A stretch of DNA of 64,000 nucleotides, taken from Nonomuraea helvata (GTDB taxonomy: Bacteria; Actinomycetota; Actinomycetes; Streptosporangiales; Streptosporangiaceae). Location: assembly GCF_039535785.1 (NCBI RefSeq), contig NZ_BAAAXV010000001.1:1674001-1738000 (forward strand). The letters run 5' to 3'. The notes beneath the pieces are model-generated. The model saw nothing but the letters and a program-made list of their open reading frames with translations, was not told where the DNA came from and made no database searches. Position 1 is the stretch's first letter. Every line of letters begins with the position of its first letter. Shown here in pieces: positions 35,841 to 44,663 of the stretch. The position numbers were made by a program, and so were the translations under genes.

Positions 35841-36968
35841 GTGCCCAGACGGCCCGTGGTGGCGCTGGTCACCGACGCCATCCACCCGTACAGCTTCGGT
35901 GGCAGGGAGATCCGCTACCACGAGTTGTACGCTCACCTCACGGCGCACACCGACCTCCACGTGTTCACCATGCGCTGGTGGGACGGCTCCCGAGTGCGCA
36001 CCGAGGGCGGCGTCACGTTCCACGCGATCTCCCGGCTGCTGCCGATGTACCGGCATGGTGTCCGCTCAACCTGGCAGGCGCTGGTCTTCGCGGTGGCCTG
36101 CCTCCGGCTGCTGTGGCATCGGTTCGACGTGCTCAATGTCGACCAGATCCCGTTCCTGCACCTGTTGCCGCTGCGCCTGGTCGCCACACTGCGCCGCAAA
36201 CCGCTGATCGCGACCTGGCACGAGGTGTGGGGCCCCGAGTACTGGCGATACAGCATGCGCGTCGGCTGGCGGCCGGCGTGGTGGATCGAGCGGCTGGCGA
36301 TGCGGGCGCCCGATCGCATCATCGCCGTCTCCCCGGAGACGGCCCGGCGGCTGCGGGCTGAGCTCGGCGAGCGGACCCCGATCACCATCGCACCCAACGG
36401 GGTCGACCTCGACGGGGTGAACCAGGCCGCGCCGCACGAGCAGCGCACCGACCTGGTCGTGGTGAGCAGGCTGATGCGGCACAAGGGCCTGGACCTGCTG
36501 CTCGCCGCCATCGCCCGGCTGCGGGAGCGCGGCCGGGCGGTCACCTGCCGGATCATCGGCGACGGCCCGGAACGCGACACGCTGCGCGAGGAGGCCGAAC
36601 GGCTCGGCATCGCGCACGCCGTGGAGTTCCGGCACGACGTCAGCGAGCAGAAGGACGTGTACGCGCTGGTCAAGGCGGGCCGGGTGTTCGCCTTCCCGTC
36701 CACCAGGGAAGGGTTCGGCATCGCCGTGCTGGAGGCGATCGCCTGCGGCGTACCGGTGGTGACCACCTCGGCAAGGGACAACCTGGCCCAGCATCTGGTG
36801 CGACGCAGCCGACGGGGGATCGTCTGCGACCACACGCTGGACGCGTTCGCCGAAGCACTGGCCGAAGCCCTTGACGCGCCCGCGGACGACGCGCCGACGG
36901 AGCCGTGGGTCGGCGACTACGCCCTGAATTCGATCGCCTCCCACGTGGTGAAGGCGATGCTGCCATGA
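35841..36968 (+). CDS. Glycosyltransferase family 4 (GT-B)
   Basis: A 375-residue retaining glycosyltransferase from GTG 35841. The N-terminal domain has the glycine loop HPYSFGGREIRYHELY. The C-terminal nucleotide-sugar domain has VVVSRLMRHKGLDLLL, IIGDGPERDTLREEA and the EX7E motif REGFGIAVLEAIACGVPVV. It should add a sugar to a lipid-linked intermediate on the cytoplasmic face. It overlaps the next glycosyltransferase by 4 bp (ATGA). Confidence 0.92.
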   Translation: MPRRPVVALVTDAIHPYSFGGREIRYHELYAHLTAHTDLHVFTMRWWDGSRVRTEGGVTFHAISRLLPMYRHGVRSTWQALVFAVACLRLLWHRFDVLNVDQIPFLHLLPLRLVATLRRKPLIATWHEVWGPEYWRYSMRVGWRPAWWIERLAMRAPDRIIAVSPETARRLRAELGERTPITIAPNGVDLDGVNQAAPHEQRTDLVVVSRLMRHKGLDLLLAAIARLRERGRAVTCRIIGDGPERDTLREEAERLGIAHAVEFRHDVSEQKDVYALVKAGRVFAFPSTREGFGIAVLEAIACGVPVVTTSARDNLAQHLVRRSRRGIVCDHTLDAFAEALAEALDAPADDAPTEPWVGDYALNSIASHVVKAMLP

Positions 36969-38134
36969 GGATCCTCTACGTCAGCCCATATCCGCCGGCC
37001 CGCGACGGCATCGGGACCTACTCCTACGTGCTCGCCCGCGCCGTGCGTGAACGCGGCCACAAGGTCGCGGTGGTCGCCGCCCGCCGGCATCCCGACGCGC
37101 CCGAGGAGGTCATCGGCGCACTGGGCGGCGGGGTGACACCGCTGCGTGCGGCCGTGGCCCGGTTCCGGCCGCACGTGGTGCACGTGCAGTTCGCGGTGCC
37201 CGCGTTCGGCGCCCGTACCCTGGCCGTGGCGCGCTGGCTGGCCGGTCCCGGGGTCCCGGTGGTGGCCACGCTGCATGAGGTCAACCGCGACACGGCGCTG
37301 CTGCGTGGGCCCGGGAGGGCGCTGTATCGGCACATCGCGCGGGGCTGCGACCGGCTCATCGTGCACACACGGGAGGCGCGGGACACGCTCGGGGCCCTCG
37401 GGCTGGACGACAATGCCGCGGTGGTCCCGCACTTCTCCGCACCGCCGCCGCCCGCGACCGGCACCGCGGCCGGCCTGCGGGCCCGCTTCAGACTGGATGA
37501 CGCTCGCGTGCTCCTGGCCTTCGGCCACATCCACGTCAGCAAGGGGCTCGACGACCTGGTGCGGGCAATGGCGGAGCTGCCGCCCGCGACGCTGGACGCG
37601 GTACGGGTCGTCGTCGCCGGCGCGGTACGGCGGCGGCACGGCCCGTTCCGGGTGTTCGAGGTACGCGACCACCTGCACAAGGCGATGGTGCGCCGCCTGG
37701 CGCGCCGGCACGGGCTGCTCGACCGGCTGGTGTTCACCGGGTACGTGCCGGACGGCGACATCGCGGCCTGGTTCGCCGCCGCGGAGGCCGTCGTGCTCCC
37801 CTACCGCGACGCCGAGCAGAGCGGGGTGGCCAACCTGGCCCGCGCCTTCGGCGTACCGGTGATCGCGACCACCGTGGGCGGGCTGGCCGAGCTGTTCGAG
37901 AGCTCCCCGTGGGCGGTACCCCCTGGCGCCCCTGACCGGCTGGCCGAGGCGATCGCCGACCTCCTCGCGACCGGTCAGGAGGGGGGCGGCGTTGCGCGCA
38001 CTCCGGGCATGGTGCCGGACTCGGGCACATCGGACACCGACCTGAGCACGGTCACGACGCGGACGATCGCCGTGTACGAGGCCGTTCGCAGCCCGCTCAC
38101 CCGCATCCCTGAGAATCGTCCCTATGCCCCCTAG
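36965..38134 (+). CDS. Glycosyltransferase family 4 (GT-B)
   Basis: A 389-residue enzyme from ATG 36965, overlapping the previous stop. The N-terminus RILYVSPYPPARDGIGTYSYVLARA is typical of GT4. The donor domain has LLAFGHIHVSKGLDDLVRAM and LPYRDAEQSGVANLARAFGVPVIATTVGG; the first Glu of EX7E is replaced in this segment by a less usual arrangement (AEQSGVANLARA). A C-terminal tail of about 45 residues is low in information and overlaps the next gene by 11 bp. It adds a further sugar of the repeat unit. Confidence 0.9.
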   Translation: MRILYVSPYPPARDGIGTYSYVLARAVRERGHKVAVVAARRHPDAPEEVIGALGGGVTPLRAAVARFRPHVVHVQFAVPAFGARTLAVARWLAGPGVPVVATLHEVNRDTALLRGPGRALYRHIARGCDRLIVHTREARDTLGALGLDDNAAVVPHFSAPPPPATGTAAGLRARFRLDDARVLLAFGHIHVSKGLDDLVRAMAELPPATLDAVRVVVAGAVRRRHGPFRVFEVRDHLHKAMVRRLARRHGLLDRLVFTGYVPDGDIAAWFAAAEAVVLPYRDAEQSGVANLARAFGVPVIATTVGGLAELFESSPWAVPPGAPDRLAEAIADLLATGQEGGGVARTPGMVPDSGTSDTDLSTVTTRTIAVYEAVRSPLTRIPENRPYAP

Positions 38135-39176
38135 CCTGTCCGTCGTCATCTGCTCCTACAACGGCGCGGCCCGCCTCGGGCGGCCCCTGGACGCGCTGGC
38201 GACCCAGACCGCCCACGCCAAGCTGGAGATCATCGTCGTCGACGACGCGTCCTTGGACGGGACCGGGGACGTCGCGCGCGGCCACGGGGTCACGGTCATC
38301 CGCCACGAGACAAACCGCGGCACGGCAGCGGCACGCGAGACCGGCCTGCGGGCCGCGAAGGGGCGGGTCGTCGCCTTCATCGACGACGACATCGAGCCGT
38401 GCCTCCGCTGGGCCGAGCTGCTGCTCGACGGCTACACCGAGGAGGGCGTCGCCGGGGTGGGCGGCCCGATCGTGCCGGTGACCGGTGACGGCTTCCTGAC
38501 GCGGTTCCTCGAACGCAACAACCGGCACGAGCCGCTGGGGCTGGAGCTCACCGTCAGCGCGGCGCTGCCGTACCGGTTCTGGTTGTACCTGCGGCGGCAG
38601 TGGGCGACGGCCAGGGCGGCCGGCGGGCGGCGGGACGTCTACGCCTTCAGCGGCGGCAACATGTCGTTCGAGCGGGAGCGGCTGCTGGCCGTGGGTGGGT
38701 TCGACACCAGGTTCCGGTACGCCGCCGAGGAGGAGGACCTGTCACGCAGGCTCCGACGGGACCGGCCGGGGCGGCTGATCTTCGTCCCCGACGCGCTGGT
38801 CGTGCACCGGCACGCACCCACGGTTCGCGGGCTGCTGCGTCGCAGCCTGGCGTACGGGCGGGGTGCCGCGATGCAGTACCTCAAATGGCCTGCGGTGCGG
38901 CCGACGGTGTTCCCGTGGCCGGTGCTCGTCGCGGGACTCGCCCTCGCAGCCGTCCGGTGGCCGGCGGTCGCGGTCGTGTCCGTGCTGCTGCCACTGCTGC
39001 TCTACCCGGTGGGGCTGCGGAACGCGGTGAGGGGCAGGATCGAGGCGCTCGCCGACCCGTACCTCCGGCTCGCCCAGGAAGCGTGCGAGAATATCGGCTT
39101 CCTGCACGGTCTGTGGGCCTTCCGCCGCATGTTCACCGAGGACAGGACCGGCCGGGGCGGAGGACAGAGGACGTGA
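38124..39176 (+). CDS. Glycosyltransferase family 2 with C-terminal membrane segment
   Basis: A 350-residue GT-A enzyme from ATG 38124. The nucleotide-binding start VVICSYNGAARLGRPL, VVDDASLDGTG, the metal-binding DDD in FIDDDIEP, SGGNMSFERERLLAVGGFD and the catalytic-base region AEEEDLSRRLRR are in order. Around residues 255-300 two hydrophobic segments anchor the protein at the membrane. The stop overlaps the following GTG (GTGA). Confidence 0.92.
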   Translation: MPPSLSVVICSYNGAARLGRPLDALATQTAHAKLEIIVVDDASLDGTGDVARGHGVTVIRHETNRGTAAARETGLRAAKGRVVAFIDDDIEPCLRWAELLLDGYTEEGVAGVGGPIVPVTGDGFLTRFLERNNRHEPLGLELTVSAALPYRFWLYLRRQWATARAAGGRRDVYAFSGGNMSFERERLLAVGGFDTRFRYAAEEEDLSRRLRRDRPGRLIFVPDALVVHRHAPTVRGLLRRSLAYGRGAAMQYLKWPAVRPTVFPWPVLVAGLALAAVRWPAVAVVSVLLPLLLYPVGLRNAVRGRIEALADPYLRLAQEACENIGFLHGLWAFRRMFTEDRTGRGGGQRT

Positions 39177-41449
39177 CCGTCCGCGAGCAGGACAGGCGTA
39201 TGGTCCTGTACGGGGCGGCCCTCGTCCTGATCGTCGGGTTGACCCAGGCGCGCCAGCTGTGGGCGGCCCAGCTGTTGCTCGTGCCGCTCCTGCTGATCGT
39301 GCCCGGATGCCTGCTGCTGCGGGCACTGCGGGTGCCGGGCCATCGGGTGGCGGCGTTCCCGTTGTACGTGCCGGCCGCGTCGCTGGTCGTGCTCATGACG
39401 TCCGGCCTCGCGGTCACCCTGCTCGTGCCGCTGGTCGACGGCGCCGTCCTCGACGCTGTGTTCGGCCCCGGGGCGGACCCCGGGGCGCCGCTCCGGCCAG
39501 GGCCGCTGCTCGCCGGGCTCATGCTGGTCTGCCTGGGGCTGTTCCTTGCCGGGGTGAAGGCGCCACAGGAGACGGCCGTCCCATGGCGGTCTCTGCCCTC
39601 CGCCGGGTGGTTGTCGCTGCCGTTGCTGCTGCCGCTGCTCGCCGCGGCGGGGGCGCTGCGGCTCAACCACGGGTACGGCCCTGGGGTGGCGATCGCGGCC
39701 GTCGTCGGCTGCGTACTCGTGCTGGCCTTCGGGGTCGTCCGGGCCGGGCGGCTCGGGGCCGGCCGTGCGGCCGTGCTGCTGTACGCCGTCTCCCTGGCCA
39801 TGATGTGGTCGTACGCGCTCCGCGGCGAGCTGGTCTACGGGTTCGACATCGCCTCCGAGTACGCCGTGGCCCAGGAGACGGCGACCTCGGGGATCTGGGT
39901 GACCGGTCCGCACCCCGACGCGTACGGGGCGATGCTCAGCATCACCGTTCTGCCGTCCGAGCTGCACGCCCTGACCGGGCTGCCGGTCCTGCTGGTGCTC
40001 AAGGTCGTCTATCCGGCGATCTTCGCGATGTTCCCCGTCGGGATCTTCCACCTCGCCCGGCGCTTCCTGCCGGGCCAGTGGGCGTTCGCCGCCGCCGCGT
40101 TCGTGACGGCACAGGGCGCACTGTCCCAGCAGTTCCCGGCGCTGGCCCGGCAGGAGATCGCCATGCTGCTGTTCGCCGCGCTGTGCGGGGCTGTGCTCGA
40201 CGCCCGGCTGCGGCGCTTCCCCAAGGCGGCGTTGTTGTGCCTGTTCGGGCCGGGCATCGTGGTCTCGCACTACACGACCGCGTACTTCACGGCCGTGATG
40301 CTCGGCGGGGCGCTGGTCCTGCAGGCCGTGCTGTGGGCGCTGCGGCGGCCGCGGATCGCGCCGCGGGCGGTCGTGGCGGCGCTGCTGCCCGGATTGCTCG
40401 CCGGGGTGCTCTGGTACGTTCCGATCACCCGGTCGACGGCCAACATCGGCGAATTCCGCACCGCGCTGAGCTCTGAGGGCCTGCGGCTGCTGCCCGGCGC
40501 CGAGACCGCCGGGACGCTGCTCTCCGCCTACCTGCGGGGCACCGACGTGACTCGCATCCCGACGTACCTCTACGGCAAGCGGGTGGTGCCCAAATACCGT
40601 CCGCCCAAGGCCGCCGTGACGCCTGCCGCCGACGCGGGCGATCCCCGATGGGGCCTTGGGGACGCGGGGGTGCCCGTCCCCCCGAAGATCGCGCCGGCGG
40701 TGAGCGCGTCGCTCGACCTAGGTGTGCTGCTGGTCCAGCAGCTGGCGAACCTGCTCGGCCTGATCGGCGCCCTGGTCATGGCCGTGCGCCGCCGCTCGTC
40801 GTGGCTGGTGCGGCGGATCGGCGTGCTGGCCGTGCCCATGCTGGGTGCCCTGGTCCTGCTGCGCGTCTCCGGCACCCTCGCCGCCGCGTACAACCAGACC
40901 CGCGCCCAGTTGCAGGCGCTGACGCTCGTCACCATCGCCATGTTCTGGCTGCTGCACCGCGTCTCGGCGGTCAAACTCCCCGTTCGGCTCCGCCGGACGG
41001 CGTACGGGCTGGCGGGAGCGGCCGTCGTCGTCACCTTCGCGACCGGCAGCGGCCTGGACAACGTGCTGCTCGGCGGGGAGCGGGCGACCAACCTCTCGAC
41101 GCGCGGCGAGGACTGCGAGCGGTTCTGCATGTACGAGGCCGAACTGGCGGGGGCGCGCTGGCTCAAAGAGGCGGCACGCGGCTCGCCCGACCGCCTCTAC
41201 GCCGACCGGTACGCGCAGCTGCGGTTGTTCGCCGAGCTCGGGCCGGGACGGCGGATCCAGACCGACATCACCCCCCTGACCTTGGACCAGCGGGCCTGGG
41301 TGTACGCGAGCTGGTCCAACACCGCCGTCGGCCGCGCCAGGTCATTGTTCGACAATCAGCTCGCCCTGTACGCGTTCCCGACCAGTTTCATCGAGGCGCA
41401 CTACGATCTCGTGTACACGAGCGGAGTCACGAAGGTCTTCCACCGATGA
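39173..41449 (+). CDS. Large polytopic membrane protein, possible polysaccharide polymerase or GT-C enzyme
   Basis: A 758-residue protein from GTG 39173 with GGAGGACAGAGG upstream. About 14-16 membrane spans fill residues 10-620. A conserved-looking acidic loop, GELVYGFDIASEYAVAQETATSGIW, precedes HPDAYGAMLSITVLPSELHALTG, recalling the early Asp/Glu loop of GT-C glycosyltransferases and DUF2206-like proteins. The C-terminal 130 residues form a soluble domain (RGEDCERFCMYEAELAGARWLKEA). In this cluster it is the best candidate for polymerase or for a lipid-phosphosugar-using transferase. Function is inferred from context only. Confidence 0.8.
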   Translation: MTVREQDRRMVLYGAALVLIVGLTQARQLWAAQLLLVPLLLIVPGCLLLRALRVPGHRVAAFPLYVPAASLVVLMTSGLAVTLLVPLVDGAVLDAVFGPGADPGAPLRPGPLLAGLMLVCLGLFLAGVKAPQETAVPWRSLPSAGWLSLPLLLPLLAAAGALRLNHGYGPGVAIAAVVGCVLVLAFGVVRAGRLGAGRAAVLLYAVSLAMMWSYALRGELVYGFDIASEYAVAQETATSGIWVTGPHPDAYGAMLSITVLPSELHALTGLPVLLVLKVVYPAIFAMFPVGIFHLARRFLPGQWAFAAAAFVTAQGALSQQFPALARQEIAMLLFAALCGAVLDARLRRFPKAALLCLFGPGIVVSHYTTAYFTAVMLGGALVLQAVLWALRRPRIAPRAVVAALLPGLLAGVLWYVPITRSTANIGEFRTALSSEGLRLLPGAETAGTLLSAYLRGTDVTRIPTYLYGKRVVPKYRPPKAAVTPAADAGDPRWGLGDAGVPVPPKIAPAVSASLDLGVLLVQQLANLLGLIGALVMAVRRRSSWLVRRIGVLAVPMLGALVLLRVSGTLAAAYNQTRAQLQALTLVTIAMFWLLHRVSAVKLPVRLRRTAYGLAGAAVVVTFATGSGLDNVLLGGERATNLSTRGEDCERFCMYEAELAGARWLKEAARGSPDRLYADRYAQLRLFAELGPGRRIQTDITPLTLDQRAWVYASWSNTAVGRARSLFDNQLALYAFPTSFIEAHYDLVYTSGVTKVFHR

Positions 41450-42339
41450 TCTCTATCGTCATCGTCAGCAAGGACGAGCCCGGACTGGACAGCACCCTCG
41501 ACGGCGTCACCCGCGCGGCCGAGTCCGCCGGCCTGCCGTACGAGATCATCGTCGTGGACGCCTCCGAAGGCCGGCTCGACGCCATCGCCGCCGCCCACCC
41601 GCACGTGCGGTGGACGGCCTTCAGCCCACCGCCGGGCGTGTCCGTGACCATCCCGCACCAGCGCAACACCGGTGTGCGCGCCGCCAAGGGCGAGATCGTC
41701 GTATTCACCGACGCGGGCTGCCTGCCTCAGGGCAACTGGCTGCGCCGCCTTGTCACGCCGATGCTCGACGAGGGCGAGAGCGTCGTGTCGGGGCTCGTCA
41801 CCGGCCCCGAGGGGCACGACAGTCTCTACGACGCCGACGCCCGGCGCCGGGCCGCCGACCGCTACCTCCCGGAGTGTGGCACCGGCAACCTGGCGGTGCG
41901 CCGGGAGGTCTTCGACGAGGTGGCCGGCTTCGACGAGACATTCGGGTACGGCTCCGACGTCGACTTCAGCTGGCGGGTCCAGGACGCCGGGCACCGCATC
42001 CGCAGCGCCGGGGACGCGGTCGTCACCCACGAGTGGGGTGACCGCCGCCGGCAGCTTCGCCGCTCGTACGTCTACGGCAAGGCCCGCGCCCGGCTCTACC
42101 TCAAGCACCGGAGCCGCCGGGCGCACCTGCTGCGCCGCGAGCCGATGGTGGTGGCGTATCCCCTCTTCCTGCTCGGCCTGCCGCTGACCCTGTGGTTCCC
42201 GTTCTACCCGGCGCTGCTGCTGGTGCCGGCCTGGCGCAACCGGCACAACGGTCCGGTGCGGGTCCTCGCCGACCACCTGGTGTACGGTGCGGGCGTGCTC
42301 GCCGAACTTGCCGCTCCCCGGGGTCGCGCCGGCCGATGA
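41446..42339 (+). CDS. Glycosyltransferase family 2
   Basis: A 297-residue GT-A enzyme from ATG 41446 (ATGA overlap). Motifs are SIVIVSKDEPGLDSTL, IIVVDASEGRLDAI, the metal site FTDAGCLP (DAG in place of DxD), GTGNLAVRREVFDEVAGFDE and GSDVDFSWRVQDAG. A C-terminal hydrophobic hairpin (VVAYPLFLLGLPLTLWFPFYPALLLV) anchors it. It is the second GT2 of the operon and overlaps the fused gene that follows. Confidence 0.92.
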   Translation: MISIVIVSKDEPGLDSTLDGVTRAAESAGLPYEIIVVDASEGRLDAIAAAHPHVRWTAFSPPPGVSVTIPHQRNTGVRAAKGEIVVFTDAGCLPQGNWLRRLVTPMLDEGESVVSGLVTGPEGHDSLYDADARRRAADRYLPECGTGNLAVRREVFDEVAGFDETFGYGSDVDFSWRVQDAGHRIRSAGDAVVTHEWGDRRRQLRRSYVYGKARARLYLKHRSRRAHLLRREPMVVAYPLFLLGLPLTLWFPFYPALLLVPAWRNRHNGPVRVLADHLVYGAGVLAELAAPRGRAGR

Positions 42340-44663
42340 AGGTGCTGGTCTTCCCCCGCGACAGCAACCCGTACCAGGATCTGCTGTACGGCGAGTTACG
42401 CGGGATCGGCGTCCGCGTCCACTACCTGGGTGAGCTGACCTCCTCCCACACGCTCAACCTCCTGCTGCTGCCCGCCGAGCTGGCCGTCCGGCGGCTGGCC
42501 GGAGCCCGGATCGTGCACCTGCACTGGGTGTGGAAGTTCGCGCTGCCGGGCGGAGCCCGGATGCGGCGGCCGGCTCAGCTGTGGTTCGCCGCCGTCCTCG
42601 GCATCGTGCGGCTGCTCGGCCTGCGGCTGGTGTGGACTGCGCACAACGTGCTGCCGCACCGGCCGGTCTTCGCCGACGACGCCGCCGCCAGGCGCACTCT
42701 GGTACGACACTGCGACCTCGTGATCGCCCACCACTCGGCGGCGCTGGACCGGCTGGCGGCCCTGGGGGCGGTGCCGTCCAGGGCCGCCGTGATCCCGCAC
42801 GGCCCCTTCCCCGCGCCACCGCTGCCGCCGCCGGGCGGGTCGGGCGAGCCCCGCACGTTCCTGTTCTTCGGGCGGATCGAGCCGTACAAGGGGGTCGAGG
42901 ACCTGCTCGCGGCCTTCACGACGCTGCCCGGCGGGCTGGACGTGCGCCTCGTCATCGCCGGATCATGCCCGGACGCGGCGCTCGCGGCCCGCCTGGAGGC
43001 GTCGGCCGCCGACGACGACCGGATCGACCTGCGGCTCGGACGGGTCCGCGACGAGGACGTCGCCAGGCTGTTCGCGGAGGGCGACGTCGTCGTGCTGCCG
43101 TTCCGCGAGATCACCACCAGCGGCAGCGCGCTGCTCGCGCTCGCCCACGGCAGGCCGCTGATCGTCCCGGCGCTGCCCGCCCTGGCAGGGCTGCCGGCCG
43201 CCGCCCTGGCCGGCTACCGGGACGGCGTCACCGGGCTCACCGCGGCCCTGCGCATGGCAGCGGGCTGGGACGCTGCGACGCTGGCGTCGATGTCGGAAGC
43301 CGCGCTGGAGCACGTGAACGGCGTCGGCTGGACCGAGATCGCCCGCGCGACCCGGAACGGCTACGCCACCGTGCTGCGGGATCGAGGCGGGCAGATGAGG
43401 GAGCGCGTGCGAACCCTGTTCCGCAACGTCCTGGTCCGCGGAACCTTCCTGCTGCTGGCGAACACGGTGCTGCTCGCAGCGGGCGGCTTCGCGTTCTTCA
43501 CGCTGGCGGCGCGCAACTACCCGGTCGAGGCCGTCGGCTGGCTGACCGCCGTGACCGCGAGCGTCAACCTGCTGTCCACCATCGCCGGCCTTGGCCTGCC
43601 CACCACGCTGCTGCGCCATCTCGTCAAAGCCGACGACCCGCGCCGGCTGGCGGCGATCGCCGTGATCGCCGTCGGCGCAATCGGCGGCCTGCTCGCCCTG
43701 CTGTCGCTGCTGATCCTGGCGCCGCTGCTGCCCGGCGGTCCGGAGCTGATCCGGCAGCCGGGGACGATCACTCTGATCACCGTCCTGGTGATGGTCACCG
43801 CCGTGGGTGGGACGCTGGACGCGGGGCTGGTGGCGGTCCGGGGCACCGCGGCGCTGCTGGCCAAGAACGTGGCGGGCACCGTGCTGAAGGTCGGCGCGTT
43901 GCTGCCGTTGGTCCCTCTCGGGTTCACCGGCCTGGTCCTCGCCTACGGCGGTGGCACACTGCTCGCCTGCTTGCTCGGCGGGGCGGCGCTGTGGCCGCGG
44001 CTGCACCGCGTCAGAGACCGCGCACGTCCGATGGAGCTGCTGCGGCGGTATCTGCCGTTCTCCGCCGCCGGTTACCTGGCGACCGCGCTCGGCATGCTGC
44101 CCAGCACCGTGGTGCCGCTGGAGGTACTGGACATCCGGGGGCCGCAGGCGGCAGCGTACTTCGCGATCGCCTTCCAGGTGGCGGCCTTCCTCAACTTCAT
44201 CCCTTCGACGAGCGCGCAGGTGCTGTTCGCCGAGGCGCAGCGGATCTCGCTGCGCCGGTACCTGCGCAAGGCCGTGGTGGGCATCTACGGCCTGCTCGTC
44301 CCCGCCGTCGCGGTGATCGTGGTCGGCGCGCCGTACATCCTGCGGGTGTTCGGGGAGGGCTACGCGGCGCAGGCGGCGCAGACGCTGCGGGTCCTGGGCC
44401 TGGCCGCGCTGGTCGGCGCGGGGAACTACCTGGTGGACACGATCCTGATCAGCAGGGACCGCACCGGTGCGTACGTCTTCATGAACGGCGCCAACGCGGC
44501 CCTGGTGCTGGGGCTGGTGGCGGCGCTGCTCCCGTACGGGCTGACCGCCGCGGCCCTCGGCTGGACGCTCGCGCAGGGCCTGTCCCTGCTGCTGGGAGTG
44601 GGCGTGCTGATCGCCAGCTTCGCCGCCGGGCGGCGTGCCGGGGTCAGCGCGGCGGATCGGTAG
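42336..44663 (+). CDS. Fusion of a GT-B glycosyltransferase and a Wzx/MATE-like polysaccharide flippase
   Basis: A 775-residue single reading frame from ATG 42336 (ATGA overlap). Residues 1-350 form a glycosyltransferase: WTAHNVLPHRP, FLFFGRIEPYKGVEDLLAAF and LPFREITTSGSALLALAHGRPLIVP. Residues 355-775 form a flippase-like membrane domain with about 12-14 spans, starting RVRTLFRNVLVRGTFLLLAN and containing ISRDRTGAYVFMNGANAALVLG near the end. The joint is short (RDRGGQMRERV). An in-frame ATG at 43395 with a weak GAGGCGGG in front could also give a separate flippase. Joining the last sugar transfer to lipid-linked-oligosaccharide export would be economical. The 3' end overlaps the convergent GH16 gene by 20 bp. 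Confidence 0.88.
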   Translation: MKVLVFPRDSNPYQDLLYGELRGIGVRVHYLGELTSSHTLNLLLLPAELAVRRLAGARIVHLHWVWKFALPGGARMRRPAQLWFAAVLGIVRLLGLRLVWTAHNVLPHRPVFADDAAARRTLVRHCDLVIAHHSAALDRLAALGAVPSRAAVIPHGPFPAPPLPPPGGSGEPRTFLFFGRIEPYKGVEDLLAAFTTLPGGLDVRLVIAGSCPDAALAARLEASAADDDRIDLRLGRVRDEDVARLFAEGDVVVLPFREITTSGSALLALAHGRPLIVPALPALAGLPAAALAGYRDGVTGLTAALRMAAGWDAATLASMSEAALEHVNGVGWTEIARATRNGYATVLRDRGGQMRERVRTLFRNVLVRGTFLLLANTVLLAAGGFAFFTLAARNYPVEAVGWLTAVTASVNLLSTIAGLGLPTTLLRHLVKADDPRRLAAIAVIAVGAIGGLLALLSLLILAPLLPGGPELIRQPGTITLITVLVMVTAVGGTLDAGLVAVRGTAALLAKNVAGTVLKVGALLPLVPLGFTGLVLAYGGGTLLACLLGGAALWPRLHRVRDRARPMELLRRYLPFSAAGYLATALGMLPSTVVPLEVLDIRGPQAAAYFAIAFQVAAFLNFIPSTSAQVLFAEAQRISLRRYLRKAVVGIYGLLVPAVAVIVVGAPYILRVFGEGYAAQAAQTLRVLGLAALVGAGNYLVDTILISRDRTGAYVFMNGANAALVLGLVAALLPYGLTAAALGWTLAQGLSLLLGVGVLIASFAAGRRAGVSAADR

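Noticed and set aside
36905..36964. Upstream extension of the second GT4 enzyme
   Set aside because: ATG 36965 overlaps the previous stop as ATGA and begins the typical RILYVSPYPP strand; the extension only repeats coding sequence of the previous gene in another frame.
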